64,000 nucleotides of DNA from Certhia americana (taxonomy: Eukaryota > Chordata > Aves > Passeriformes > Certhiidae): the NCBI GenBank assembly GCA_018697195.1, contig CM031864.1, positions 15,822,263 to 15,886,262 of the forward strand, read 5' to 3'. Below the pieces are notes generated by a model, which saw only the letters and a program-made list of their open reading frames with translations, searched no databases and had not been told where the DNA came from. Made by a program: the position numbers and the translations under genes. Positions 1 through 12,420 of this stretch are shown here, in pieces. How positions within the stretch are numbered: the stretch's first letter is position 1; each line of letters begins with the position of its first letter.

Positions 1-3000
1 ATATTCAGTCCTTTAGAGGGGTTGGCTTTTATTCTATTCTATTTATTTTTCTGCCATCTTATATTCTAAGGAGATGTAATGGATCAGCTGAGATATGTTT
101 CATGTTGTGAGGAGAGGAAAGGCAATAGCCTGAAAATCATTTACAGTTCAACTTTGAGCTGATATTTGTGAAGATGAAAACTTCATCCACAGCATTTTTA
201 CCTTGTGATTTGGATTCCATGGGGTAACAATCAGCTTCAAAAATCTCATCATGACGCTGTTTTCAAAGTCAAATAAGGAGCGTCAGTGAGAACATACCAC
301 CCTCAAGTGGCTCCCCTCCAGCTTCATAACCCCAATTTATTTTTGACATTGCACCATAAGACTGAAATGATTAATCTATAATAGATTATCTCACAAATCT
401 GCAACAGAAGAACAGAGGATATGATTTGCTCAGGATTTGGCACACTGGCAATGACATGTCACAGCTAAGGGTTTAATGAATAACATACAACAGAAAAACA
501 AACTCGGGAGAGGCTGCGCTGTTGGGGAGGGACTTAAACGTGGTACAGGGAACCCAACAGCCCAACAGCTGCATTGACCACTGACCACTTAACTTACCAC
601 TAATATTTGAGCAAATAATTTCCATTGGCTTTCCAGAAAGACTTCTCGAAGTATAGATGTTCCTCACAGCCTGCCTTGAGCTTGTATTTCATAAGTGCTA
701 AGTGCCTATAAAATAGAACAAGAGCTGTTTACCCTACCTTTGTGGTTGTCCTGTGGGGTCACAGGATTTTTGTTATGGAACTGCAAAGTGAAATTATTTG
801 TGAAAAGTGTTGAACTCCTGGGGGAAACACAAACAATTGGATAACTATACCATGTACTTGTGTTACTGAGTGCTCACCTTCATTTCTGAGAGTAAAGGAT
901 GTTTGTGTGGAACTTCCTGCATAATTTACTTAAATTGCTTAAATGTGAAACATTTACCATGGATAAATTTCAGCCTATGGAATTCTGTTAAAAAGGGCAA
1001 GCATATTTTTTTCTGTGACATGGCTACCCCTTACACCAGATTTAGAAGCCAAAAGCAATCATAAAAAAATTGTAGTAATATCCAAGTTCACAGGCACCAT
1101 TTTCTGATGCTAAATACTAAAAATGTATTTGCCAGTTAAAAAAAGTTATTGCCTTTTATTGTAATTTAAAAAACTGATTAGGAACACTAGAAAGTTCAGA
1201 AAAAATTCTCTCTCACCTGTCTGACCTTGGCCAAATGTTGAAGAGCAACCCTCATCCTGAGAGAGGGACACTGAAAAATGGAGGGCAGAGCAAAGCATCA
1301 TTGTGCTGTTACCACCATTCAACAACACCTTCTTCTGTAAAATTTCCAGGTCTCTTTTTACAGTATTTCCATATTTATTAAGTAACCTGGGGTAAATACA
1401 TTGCTCTAACCTTGATTTCTGCTATTTCCAGGGAGATTTACCTGCCAGTCTAGGCTGTCTTTCCTGGCATCAGAAGTTGAGCAAAGTTCTCCACATAACA
1501 GGTTTTATTAGTCTGCAGTGCCCCTTCCCTTGACCTGTTTGGACGTCTCTTTTGCTAGTGCTCCTGTCAATCCTTGGCTTCCTGTGTGGGGCCAGTGAAG
1601 GTCTCAGACTCTAAACATTTTGGCCAGAACCAAGACTATTAATTTATTTGCGTGCACCATCAAGCAGCAAGCATCTTTAAATTGCTGGCCAAAGGCAAAA
1701 GGGCAAGTCACTGCTATGTCTCATGGAACTACACGAGGATGGTGGCAGCAGGGTAGGTCTGAAAGCTCTGTGGGGCCAGAGAAGTGCCCCAGAACTGTTG
1801 ATAGACAGCTGTGACAGGCAACATCAAGACACCACTATGCTGTAATCTCCAGCCCATCAAAAGGAGATGCTAATAGTCTCACATAGCTGGGGGGTTGTCC
1901 CAGAGGTGAGGTCTTTCTTTGGTTGTATTGGTGGGTCTGGGTGATTTTCCCTTTTAGTCTAATGGCTCAACAGATGGAGTTTGCCAGGGTAGTGCTGACA
2001 CCATCCAGCTTCTGCAGCAATGCTCAACATAGCAGTGCACAACACAGAAAAGTAAAACAATATAGGAAAATTGGAATGCTGATGCCACAATTCCTGGGAA
2101 GCTTGAATTTAAATCCCTCCTCCTCCCTCTGTTGAGGCCATACTTCTCCCTAGAGGCATCAGAAACTGGGTCTTTCCCTCATGCTCACCCAAGGTCCAGG
2201 AAGGGCTTTCATTTCTCTCTGCTGGGAAGTGAGTTATATATTGGGAATTATGCAGGATTTTTGACCTGGTTGACAGCAAAGGCAGCATTAACAGCTAAAA
2301 TTCAGAGAGCAAAACAGTACTTCAAGCTTTCGGGGGATTGATGCAAGTGGTTTCAGCTTGATGCAAATCTCTTTCCAGGCCATTTTATGAGCAAAAATAT
2401 TGTCTCTATCTCTACCTAGAGGCACTCCTAGGCACAAGCTGAGATCTACAGACCAGGAATGGTGGGGTGGGGGTGTCCAATGGCAGAGATTGCCACAGAG
2501 CTTGAATTTCACACACATATGAAATATATAGGGTTTCATATCTTCAATGGGAAGTATCAAGGGCCTTAGCAGACACAGAGGGCTGAAAGTACCTGCACAG
2601 AAACAGGAGTCAGGGCAGGTCCAGGTCAAGGGTCTGACTCAGAAAGTACAGAGCAGTGGGTCTCATTACTGGCTGTGCAAAAATCTGAAATAACTCCCTG
2701 CCTTATGCCTTACTTGCCATCCATGGCATTCCAAACATGTTGGAACCACATCTCTTGTACTTGTAAAATGCTAAAACTCTTCTCATGCTTTGGGGTTATA
2801 TAAATGACATGAAAACCCACAGAAGTGGACATGGAAAACCAACATGCAGATCCTGGTCCCGGTCAGCCTGTGTCCTACTCTACCACAGTTGCTTCAAGCT
2901 CAGGAGTGCAGGTGAGTGACAATGTCAGAGAGTCACCCTCTGCAGCTGATGGCCCTGGCCCTGATTCCACAGAGTTCAGAGGTCTTGGCAGTATGGTGTA

Positions 3001-3019
3001 AAATGTAAACAAGTGGACC
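1..3019. other. Unique AT-rich DNA, no gene seen
   Basis: This is non-coding DNA as far as I can see. Open frames are at most about 113 codons, lie on both strands and match no family I recognise. Short G-rich patches occur near 2460-2475 but do not form four-run quadruplex motifs. I see no transposon ends, RNA genes or CpG-rich promoter. It could be intronic or intergenic; the sequence does not decide. Confidence 0.6.
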
Positions 3020-3050
3020 TTTTTGTTATTGTTGTTGTTGTTGTTTTTGT
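3020..3050. repeat. (GTT)n microsatellite
   Basis: A short run of GTT triplets flanked by T-runs gives about 30 bases of simple sequence. On the minus strand it reads as a run of asparagine codons inside a 63-codon frame. That is a translation artefact of the AAC triplets and not evidence of a protein. Confidence 0.85.
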
Positions 3051-5396
3051 GAAAGCCAGTAATCACAGAATTAAGCAGTTGGATGAACCATAATTTACTA
3101 CGATGAATTCCTCATGTCTGTGTTTTTCTAAAGGTAACAACCATAGATGCTGAGATGGCTGCACTTTGGACAAAACAAATGCTGTAACAGGATGTAGCTG
3201 TAACAAACCTGTCAAAGCTCATAAACAAACACTCATCTATTTAATCACTAATTATTAATCCAATTCTGATCTTCAGTTACTCAAAATGAACTGTTTAAAA
3301 AAAAGCGATACTTGTTAGTCTAAAGCAATTTAAAAACATGTGTCCAAAAGTAATGCACTGGTTTACTGTGGAACAATCCATCTGTTATTACAAGAAAATT
3401 AGGACAGGAAAAATAAACCTTATCCCATGAAATCAGCCATATGAGAGGATTCCTTTTGAAACTGCCCCCACCTGAAATCCTAAACTGAGTGCTGAAGGAG
3501 GCAGACAAGCGTTAATGAGCAGGACCACAGCCTGCACCATATTCCTGCCCCTCTAAAGCAGCAGAATTACAAAATGGATGGGCATGAAAGAAATTCCAGA
3601 TTTGCTACAGATCTCTGCTGCTTAGTGCCTAAAAATTTAGTTTATAGAGCCTCTCAATCTGTGTATGGAAATAAGTCAACAGCAGAAGCACTTCTGACCT
3701 CCTTGAAGATTTTTCACATCATCTCAACTCTTCTTAAAACCTTTCCAAGCTAATAATATTGTATTCTTGGATTTTAGTTGGGTTTTTTTTAATCAAAACT
3801 GTATATATTTCAAATTTGTCAAATGACTGGACAAAGCAGTGTTAAAAATTCAACTGCACTAATTACTAGCTGAGCAGCACAAAAACCTCTGAATAAATGT
3901 CAGTCTAGGAGATAAGCTCTTATCTTAATCTAATGACTCCACAGACTTAATTTGTCAGGCCAGCCTAGTTGATGAAAAACAGGTTTCTATTCTCCAGTGT
4001 TAGCAGCCACATCTTTCCAAATCTTTGAAGTTGGATAGTAATACCATCAGTGTCATCCTGCAAAAATCTTGTGACCAAGCCAATTCCATTGCTATTGTCC
4101 TGTTATACTAATTAAAGTTGTTTTACCCCCATCGGTGTGCAATAGATAAAAATGAAGGCAATTTATTTTTAGATTTGTTATATTCTGGGATAATCATTCT
4201 TGCTTGCCACTGCCCACAACGATGTGTTAACATTTGCAGCTTTCTCTCAGTATCAGAAAGCCAGGCTTTTTAGCAGGGCAATTCCTGCAGTGCAGACAAA
4301 GCACACAAATATGTGTATGTGGTTTATTTGTGTAGAGAAGAGTAATTTTGAGCTCAGGCAACGAATTTGATCTTAAGAGATGATTTTAGGTTTTTGAAGT
4401 TCTTCCCTAAAGGAGCATTTGACATATTTAGAATTAAATGCATCAAATGTTCATAGTGTTTGGACAAAGTGGATTAACAAATAGAAAAAAAAAAAATTTG
4501 CTGCAGCCAGTGTCTCCAGTCTTCAGCTAACTCTTCTGATGGGAACTTGGTAGGCCTTTTGTTCACTGTGTCCTTTTCAAAGAATGCCATTTAAGCATGG
4601 TACTCTTTATCCCAACTCCAAAACTTCGAGGGATATGCTTGGGTTTGGGGATGAACTTTTTTCTGATGGTACTCAGGAAGATGACGAAGTGCTAAGGTAC
4701 AATAATAGGGCTAAGGTGCAATCCATTGAGGCAAATCCAAGAGGCCAGTCCTGTTCTGGACTCTATTGGCACTGACTTTATTAAATTTATCAACATTAGA
4801 TATATCGAGATATTTACCTGCTCTATTGTATCTAGTTTTATAGCAGTGCAACTCCACTGACTTCAGCAGCATTTCACATCATACAACCAGGAAAAGGGAG
4901 TGGAGAGTTAGCGACCTTTTACTAATATTACAAAATCCCTGATGTCCAGGACTGATTGGTCTGAAGCCCACATTACTTCCTGGACTGGCAGGAGTGCAGG
5001 GTCAGAGGCAGGTCTGTGTGGGTGCAGCACAGGTCATTCTGGGATTTGTTTTGGAATGCTTTAGAAGCATTTCACTGTTTGGCTGGAACACTCTTGGATA
5101 ACACAGATTTAATCAATTAGATCACAAATGTCCATCCCCTTGGGTAAGAACATTGCCTACTCACAAATTTAGTATAAGTAGGACTGCTAGGGGACCACAC
5201 AGGTCATGTGCTGGCATATCTACAAAACTATTCAGGAGTCAGTCCACGTACATTTTCGTTTCAAAGGCTCATTTGTGAGCATGGACAGAAAGTTTAGCAT
5301 CTGAGTTGTCCTGGCTGTGATGTGAGTTTGGTGCCAATACTGTAGCAGCCAAAGCCTGTGAGCCCATGCATGCAGGCCATGTTGTCTAGATGGGCT
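3051..5396. other. Unique AT-rich DNA, no gene seen
   Basis: No recognisable gene, RNA or mobile element is visible. Open frames reach only about 60 codons. There is a short A-run near 4485-4496. Nothing else stands out. Confidence 0.55.
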
Positions 5397-5462
5397 TCCT
5401 CAGCAGGGAGGACACAGCAGCAGGATCTGCAGCAGCACAGATCCTCAGCAGGGAGGACACAG
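5397..5462. repeat. Spaced 21-bp direct repeat with internal hairpin
   Basis: A 21-bp unit beginning TCCTCAGCAGGG occurs exactly at 5397-5417 and again at 5442-5462, 45 bp apart start to start. Between and overlapping them, GGATCTG at 5423-5429 can pair with CAGATCC at 5438-5444 across an 8-nt loop. The segment is also rich in CAG. It looks like a small local duplication and not part of a known family. The cysteine-rich minus-strand frame over it is a by-product of the CAG-type repeats. Confidence 0.75.
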
Positions 5463-8319
5463 AGGCTGAGAAGAAGGGTGGGAAGCTTCACCAGCTGCAA
5501 AACCCTTTAATTCAGAAACTGTAATTACCCCAGCTAATTGGGTTCTGCATCTGATGTATACAATGGCATCTTCTACTATCCTGGCTAACACATCTTTGCT
5601 CATGGCATCTTCCTGTTAGTTGAGAGCCATAATACACCTTTCTTCCTGTTTTACCCACAGCCATGCAAAGGAGCAGAGTTTGCAGAGTAGTGCCCAGGTG
5701 AAGTGCTCATAGTCCCTAATGTGACCCATAACGACAGGGCTGCTGGATAAATTAAGAGGAAGTTTTTCAGAGATATATGAGCTCCCCTGAATACAGATCA
5801 GTACCAACTTCAGATTTTTAAAGCTTCCAGGCTCCATGTTGTCAGTGAGAGTTGAGACCACAAAAGTTTTTGAAAATCCCAGAGCCTGAAACATATTTAA
5901 GCACTGCTGCCTACTGCTTTCTTGGATCAAGACAACTGAACTCTTTGAAAGCACTGGACTGCAGTCAGTATATATCTGATCTTCTGAACAATAATAAACT
6001 TTTGGTGCATGGTCTGCAAGCTTGAGGTCTCATCTGACCAAAGCTGAATTTATATCCATTGGTTTCATCATGGAAGTGATGGTTCACTCTGAACATGCCA
6101 AATTCATTTATGTTAGGGCTATGGCCTGGAATAGCATTTTTTTTAGTAAGAACTAATGGCTCCTCATTTCTGCTGCTCTGAGTCATGGTTTAAATCTACA
6201 GGCCATTCCCAACACAGCTGAAACAGAAAATGAACACATTGAAGTGAAATTTTCGAAGTGACATTTGAACCCCTTCTCTCTGAAAAAATCCCACCTATTG
6301 ATCCAGTCAAATAACTGCAGCCTCCTCAGGTCCATCCTGCAGTCTCCTTGGCTGGCTTATTACCACAATTCTTCAGGTGCACTGTGACTGTCTTTCAGAA
6401 GAGGACAGGTGCCAGCTAATCAAGTTGAAAAAATGAAAACTTCCATAGATTAAATCCTAGTCCTGGTGAAAGATATGGCAAAATTCCCATGGAAACCAGT
6501 GACTACTTGTATCTTAAGACATTATCTCAAGTCTAAATTGCTACTGGAATGCTGACTCCCTGATTTATGCAATGAGTTTAACTTGGAATTAACAAATTTA
6601 TTCCCTTTCCTCAGCAGCTGGAGCAGTGAAGGGGCTGGCACACATAGGAGCCATTCCCAAGGGGTGGTGTAGTGGGATCCAGCTGGCTTAGGTCAGGCTG
6701 CCCATGCTTCGGGAGACTTTGTGGTTTCATGACTCCCTTAGCTCCCTCTATACTCTCCAACACTTGTTCCTGTCATCCTGTACAAAAAAAGTTTACCTGC
6801 TCTGGCCTGCAAAGGAGCCCTGCTATTTTTGGACTGCAGCCTATAAGAACAGCTTTGGGTGCTGAGGAAAAATGAAATCCATCTGAAAGAACAGAACTGG
6901 GTCCTTCATGGAAAAATATTGTGACTCCCAATTGGAGGGCTGGGGGTCCAGAACAATTTTCCTAGCAAAGAGGAATAACTCTAATCTAAACATAAAAAGA
7001 GGTCTGTCATGGTGAGATACAAAAATGTAGGGGTAGCTGCCAGGTTGGAGATTGGTCTTGATGAAGTATTAGTGCTGACAAGCCAATAATGAGCTAAGAT
7101 CCATGGTGAGGCTGCAACAAGCTGGGGCCACTTGGCTTGACTAAATGAAGTCCAAATGTTGGCACCACTGCTGGAGGCAGGACAAGCAGAGTCAGAAGGA
7201 GCAGGGTTTTTTTAATTTGCAATAAGAGTATCACAGTTCACACACCTTGTATGTGAGTGCAGGGCAGTTGTGCCATGTTAATACCTTTGATGCAGCATTC
7301 CTAAAAGGAAATGTTTGTCAATTTTGCTATAAGTGTTTGAGCACAAGAGCCTTAATTCAATGTGTCAGATAACAGAAAATCAGGTTGGCTTATGACTTAT
7401 CACTTCTATCCTAGCACTAGAGATGTTTGGAGAGCAAACCAACTCTTCACTTTGTGTTTTGCTTTTTTTTTTTTTTTCTGGTCCATCTAAGCCTTGCCAG
7501 GCAAATCCGTAACACTTGTTTGCCATATCTACTGCAGAATAGGTTGGAAGACACATCTGAAATGTGGGGGCACTGAGGGGGTATTTTTGATAAGTCACAG
7601 GTTATGTGACTTAAGGGAAGGATAGAGATTTGAAGATAGGCAAGAAGTGAAGACTTCTTAATGGGTACCTGATGCACATGCTATTGCATAGGTCAAGGAG
7701 AGCCACACCCAAGGGAGCACAACTGATGCCTTGTATTTCTTGTGGCCCTTGGGCACAGTCAGGATTCTTGAGTTGAGATTGGAAAAAAGGATGAGCCTGG
7801 ACCCTCAAGTGACTAACAGACCTATAGAAAAACAAAACAAAAAAAACCCTTCTAACGAATAAAGAAAAATAATGAATAGAGAATCCAAGCTGTTTGTACC
7901 AATGTAAAAGAGATCAGATCATCTCAGGAATTTTGTTGCTTAAGTCTCTTTGTTAAGGATCCTGCCCCAAATGTCTTTGATGACCTGGGTCAGTATGGGT
8001 GTAGGGCTGTCTCATACCTAGAGGCTGGTTAGCAAATCTCCACTAACACTAAAACAAAGAGAACTGGCTTGGTAATTCTACCACCTGATCATGACTGTGT
8101 TTTGAGATGAGGCCAAAGCAGGTAGAAAGCTGGGTTAATCTTAGTTCTTCCAAAACATGCTACACTGCCATTTAGAATGGCTTTGGAAATGTTTGGGTGA
8201 GGCTCTTGCTTTTATAGTAGTGCAGCGCTATACAGAGAATGAAGAGTTTTGTGGAGATTGGCTTCCCTCAAGTGGGATGCTCTCTCCTCTTTCACAACAG
8301 GTGTCACCACACTTTGACT
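5463..8319. other. Unique DNA, no gene seen
   Basis: Frames of up to about 112 codons occur on the minus strand (5616-5954) but show no domain, signal peptide or repeat I can recognise. A T-run lies at 7463-7477. The stretch ends where the CR1 copy begins. Confidence 0.5.
7463..7477. repeat. Poly(T) tract
   Basis: A 15-base T-run sits in otherwise mixed sequence. No adjacent SINE or LINE body is recognisable, so I treat it as a simple homopolymer and not a retroposon tail. Confidence 0.8.
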
Positions 8320-8782
8320 GATGTGTACAGTTTTGGGCACCACAATATAAAAGCATATAAAACTATTAGTGATCATCCAAAGGAGAGCTATGATGATGGT
8401 GAATTGTCTACAGGGAAAGTCATATAAAGAGCAGGTGAGGTCAGTCTGGGCAAGAGGAGACTGAGGTCAGACCTCATTGCAGTTACAACTTCCTCATGAG
8501 GGGAAAAGGAGCGACAGGCACTGATCTCTGCTCTGTGGTGACGGTGACAGGACCCGAGGGAATGGCCTGAAGTTGTTTCGTGACAGAAGTCTCTTCACCC
8601 AGAGGGTGTTTGGACACTGGAACAGCTCCCCAGGGAAGTGGTCACAGCACCAGCCTGACAGACTTCAACAAGTGTTTGGATAACATTCTGAGGCACATGG
8701 TGTAACTCTTGGGAATGTCCTGTGCAGAGTCAGGAGTTGGACTTGATGATCCTTTCAACCCAGCACATTCTGTGATTCTGTG
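8320..8782 (+). mobile_element. CR1 LINE, 5'-truncated copy
   Basis: This is the 3' part of a chicken-repeat-1 non-LTR retrotransposon in plus orientation. Readable consensus blocks in order are CAGTTTTGGGCACC near 8328, the GAGACTGAGGTCAGACCTCATTGCAG-like block near 8455-8482, GACAGGACCCGAGGGAA near 8549-8565, TTCACCCAGAGGGTG near 8595 and ACACTGGAACAGCTCCCCAG near 8613. It then runs through GGAGTTGGACTTGATGATCC near 8733 to a CATTCTGTGATTCTGTG tail of ATTCTRTG octamers at the 3' end. There is no target-site duplication, as is typical of CR1. Compared with the remembered consensus, about 35 bp (the GGGGAGGTTTAGG-type block) is missing near 8577. The 'GGCACATGGTGT ... CTCTTGGG ... CCTGTGCAG' 3' wording suggests a CR1 subfamily common in songbirds and relatives, from memory only. 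It carries no functional ORF. Confidence 0.93.
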
Positions 8783-9076
8783 TTTTTGGCTTTGGTAAGT
8801 GCACACTGTCAATTTTCCACTTCTGTTTCAAAGGGAACCTCCAGCTACACCCAAGTGCCAGTAAATGATGCCCCTGTTATGGGCTCAGTTTCCCTACACT
8901 CTTTGGGAGAAGGGGCAGAAATAAAGGGAGCAGCAGAGCTACACTGATTCTTGAGGCTGACAGCAAAGGTACCCAGTTAACAGACTGAGTGAGGGGACTC
9001 AGATTTGCTTGCAGAATCCCATGTGAATTCCACTATTCTTCCAATCAAAGTGATTGTGAGAAATTCTGATTTTCAA

Positions 9077-9109
9077 TTTTTTTTTTCTTTTTTTTTTTTT
9101 TTTTTTTTT
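9077..9109. repeat. Poly(T) tract with one interruption
   Basis: About 33 bases of T broken by a single C. It could be the tail of an unrecognised minus-strand retroposon, but the sequence to its right (9110 onward) does not resemble a SINE or LINE I know, so I call it simple sequence. Confidence 0.85.
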
Positions 9110-9971
9110 ATATGGGAAAGAGGTTGCCTTTGTGCAATAACTGTTTAAAAATACTTCAAAAGAACTTGAATCAGTCTATGGCTACACTATATACAAATTA
9201 AAATAATTGATTTTTTGGCAGCCTTTTAAGAGATCTATAAATTAAAGGGATTTCTGATACATTTTGGGGGACTTTATTTCATGTCAGCTTTCAGAGTGCC
9301 CTCCCTCCCAGAGCTGAAAGTCAGCCACAAAACCAGACAGAACCTCTCATTTACTCTGTCCTCCTGACTCAAGAGTCAGTGAATCTCCTTCAGGAACGAC
9401 CATGGCTGGGCATGGTGGGTCTTGGACCTCTGCCAGCTCTGCACCCTTCCCTTTCATTTCTGCTTTGAGAACTTTACATCAAGAAATAGAAACTACCCCA
9501 AACCCACCCCTCTGGGGAGCTAGTTTCTCTCCTTTTCTCCATTAGTAGAAACTGATTCCCTCACCCAGTTTGTGTTGCACCTGGGCTGTCCCCATTCTGT
9601 GCTCTGATGGCAATGGGTTCAGTTCTATCTGTGATGACCTAAAAATAGCACTCAATTAACATTGCATTTCAAGAATTGGAAAATTTCCCAGAAGTCCATT
9701 CTTTTTTTCTTTTTCTGTTTCATTACATTTTACAGTAATAATACACAAGCCTGTAGAAAACATGACGGGTAATGAAAAAATGTAATTAATATAAGCAGTG
9801 TAAAGCATTTTTTTTCCCTCTGTTGTCCTTGCAGAAAATTACTGCTTTAAACTGAGCAGGATGTGAAAATGCATAAAGCAAACAGTAATATGCTGTGGTT
9901 TGTAAATATCTTATGCAAAATAGTTAAATCAACTGCTGTTTATTTTTCTTACTTTGTGTCACAAGCTCTTA

Positions 9972-9996
9972 ATTTTTTTTAATTTTTTTTTTTTTT
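9972..9996. repeat. T-rich tract
   Basis: Two T-runs separated by AA. This is simple sequence with no associated element visible. Confidence 0.8.
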
Positions 9997-10206
9997 GTTC
10001 ATTACTTTTTTCATTTATTCTCTTTTGGGGGTTTGCTCTCTTTCATCTTAAGAAAGTCACTGACTTAACTATATTTTTTTCTGCTACAGCTAATTCTTCT
10101 CACCATCTCCTCCTGTTTGCTGGCTCTGAAATGCAACATACTCCTCAAAAGTGTAGTGAGCCAGATCCTTACTATACTGAGGATCTACTCTTGTTGTTTT
10201 GGGCTT

Positions 10207-10230
10207 AAAAAAAAAAAAAAAAAGAAAAGA
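10207..10230. repeat. Poly(A) tract
   Basis: An A-run of about 17 followed by GAAAAG. The upstream 9954-10206 frame has no recognisable product, so this is not evidently a processed pseudogene tail. Confidence 0.8.
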
Positions 10231-11999
10231 AATCACTCTTATCCTACAAACAAACAACTAATTATCCCAAATCCTGCAACAGCTTTCTGACTAACTAGCA
10301 TTCCCGACTGTTACTGTAGGATTCCACACTGTTTTAACAAGGCTGCCTGGTCACAGTTCAGGAATGGGCTGTGAGCAATCGGCACACAACATTAACTAGT
10401 ATGGCACAGTATATGCCATCTCTCCTTGGAATATTTCTCTCTGGCTATCTGTAGAACTTGTAATATCCAGCAATATCTGAAGGTCACAGCAGAGTTTCTG
10501 AGCTGAAATACAAAACAGCATTCCAAACACATCTTCTGTGGCCAGACAAGAAACTGCTTATGGTTTATTTTCCCTCCCCCCTCTGCACAGCTGACATCCA
10601 GCATTAGTTATTGTTTATTTTTGTCTTGTTTCTGGTTCTAAAGGTTTCCCTTATGGCCCTGATTTATGTGAACTTTCAGATATCACTCGGGGCTTTTCTG
10701 CTTCGTCCCCTCTGATGTAGCTGGTTCCCCTGTGAAGGTAGGTTTCCCCAGCTGAAGATCTGTTCATCTCTCCTGTGGCATTCTGTGCAGCCATTTGGAG
10801 TCCCAGATGTAGGAAATGAAATAATCCACGCTCATACAGTCATGAAAGTGCCCATCTGGCACACAGGAACATCACGCATTGGAAGCACACAAGCGTGAGC
10901 TCACTTTTGTTATGGCATTTCATAAACAGAGATGCAGTGAGCCAGCAAGTCAGGTCCTTTGGATAATAACAATCGTCTCCATCACACGTTGTGTTTAAAA
11001 AATAGGGAAAGAAGAAATCAAGACAAACTGGAAAATTTTGCTCGGAGAAGAAATTTCTACATATAAATGTTTTTTCCCCAGTGGTCTGCTGTATTTAAAC
11101 CTCTCTGGCTTTCTCCACTCTCTATGTAGATTTAAGACAATGGTGACAGTTGAAACGTAGCCAGTTAACTCTTAGTTAGCTCTGAAATCACCTCTTCCTC
11201 ACTGTTCAGTTAAAGGAAGAAAATATTAGATCATACTTACAAAAGTGAGTCCTATAAAAACAAATTGCATGTTACTGCTTTCTTATCACTACATAAAATT
11301 CACAGAAACAGTCTAATAAATGACCTCACCACTCAATTTTGAAGTATACAAATTAAAGACAGCAACAGATAAGCCAAGAGAGATTAATGTACAGTGTGTG
11401 CGCCTGTTTGTGTGTGTTTGCATGCCTCTTTGAGGATATACCCATATGCTGTTGACATTCAACCTCTGGAATTATAATTAGGGGAAAAGGCAGATGTGTA
11501 AATTCATCTTGCTGGGCAGCATATATATGTTGCACTAGTCCCTGATTAATTCAGTACTTGAACACTTGAACATATTTACTCTAAGACAAAAGGTTTCTGT
11601 TGGGATATGTTGGCTAATAAAGGGGTAGAATATGATGAAACAATGAACAGCCCAAAATAATGGACTAAGTTCAATACCAGTAAGTAAACCCCAAGATTAT
11701 GTATACTATTTTAGCTTCGCAAAGTAATTGAAAAAAAGACATCCTAGGCATTTTGTTGGATGTCACTGCATGCTGCAAAGAAATCTTGGGATGTAATAAA
11801 CTTCTCAAAACCCCCACCATTAATTCTGCTGACAGTGCTGGATCTTCAGAGGGATTGCTGCTCAAAGGGGTGAGATTTTTAAGGTCAGGAAAGAGCAGAA
11901 AGAGGTGTCAGGTCTCCTAAACCATTGCTGGAAAACTATGTCCATTCCAAAGTGGGGGCATGGGCCTGTCAGGTGCAGAGGCCTGCCACTCCATGGTTT

Positions 12000-12420
12000 A
12001 TGAATATTATAAATTATGGATAATAGTAAAAAGAAAATACTATCTGAATTTTACATGACCTAGTTTTGTATTGTATTTGGCAAACAATATCTGGACCAGT
12101 ATATTTTAAATACTAAGTGCTAAGTTAGGAAAACAATGAGATGTTTGTAAATATGATAAACCATTACAATATACTGCTTCTCATTTGAAAAGTCATTTGT
12201 GCAAGAAATGATTATTGACCCACAATATGCAAATGACTGAAATACAGAAATTAATATTTGGGTCAACTCATGTAGTTTTCAACCATGAAATGAAAAGCTC
12301 AGTATTCACATTCCAATTCATACATGAAAGCATTACAGCATTATTACTTGGCTATTGTATTAATTTATTATTGTCTTAGTTAATAACATACAGAGTTGTA
12401 TTTCTACTTTTAAATGAGAA
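12000..12420. promoter_or_regulatory. Candidate conserved regulatory stretch (octamer motif)
   Basis: An unusually AT-rich, complex (non-repetitive) stretch lacking CpG. It contains a perfect POU-factor octamer ATGCAAAT at 12227-12234 and several TAAT/ATTA homeodomain-type cores, for example around 12250 and 12360. Composition of this sort is typical of vertebrate conserved non-coding elements, but the motifs also occur by chance in AT-rich DNA. The call is compositional only and conservation is untested. Confidence 0.2.

Noticed and set aside
2875..3066. Asparagine-run protein on the minus strand
   Set aside because: The run comes from the (GTT)n microsatellite.
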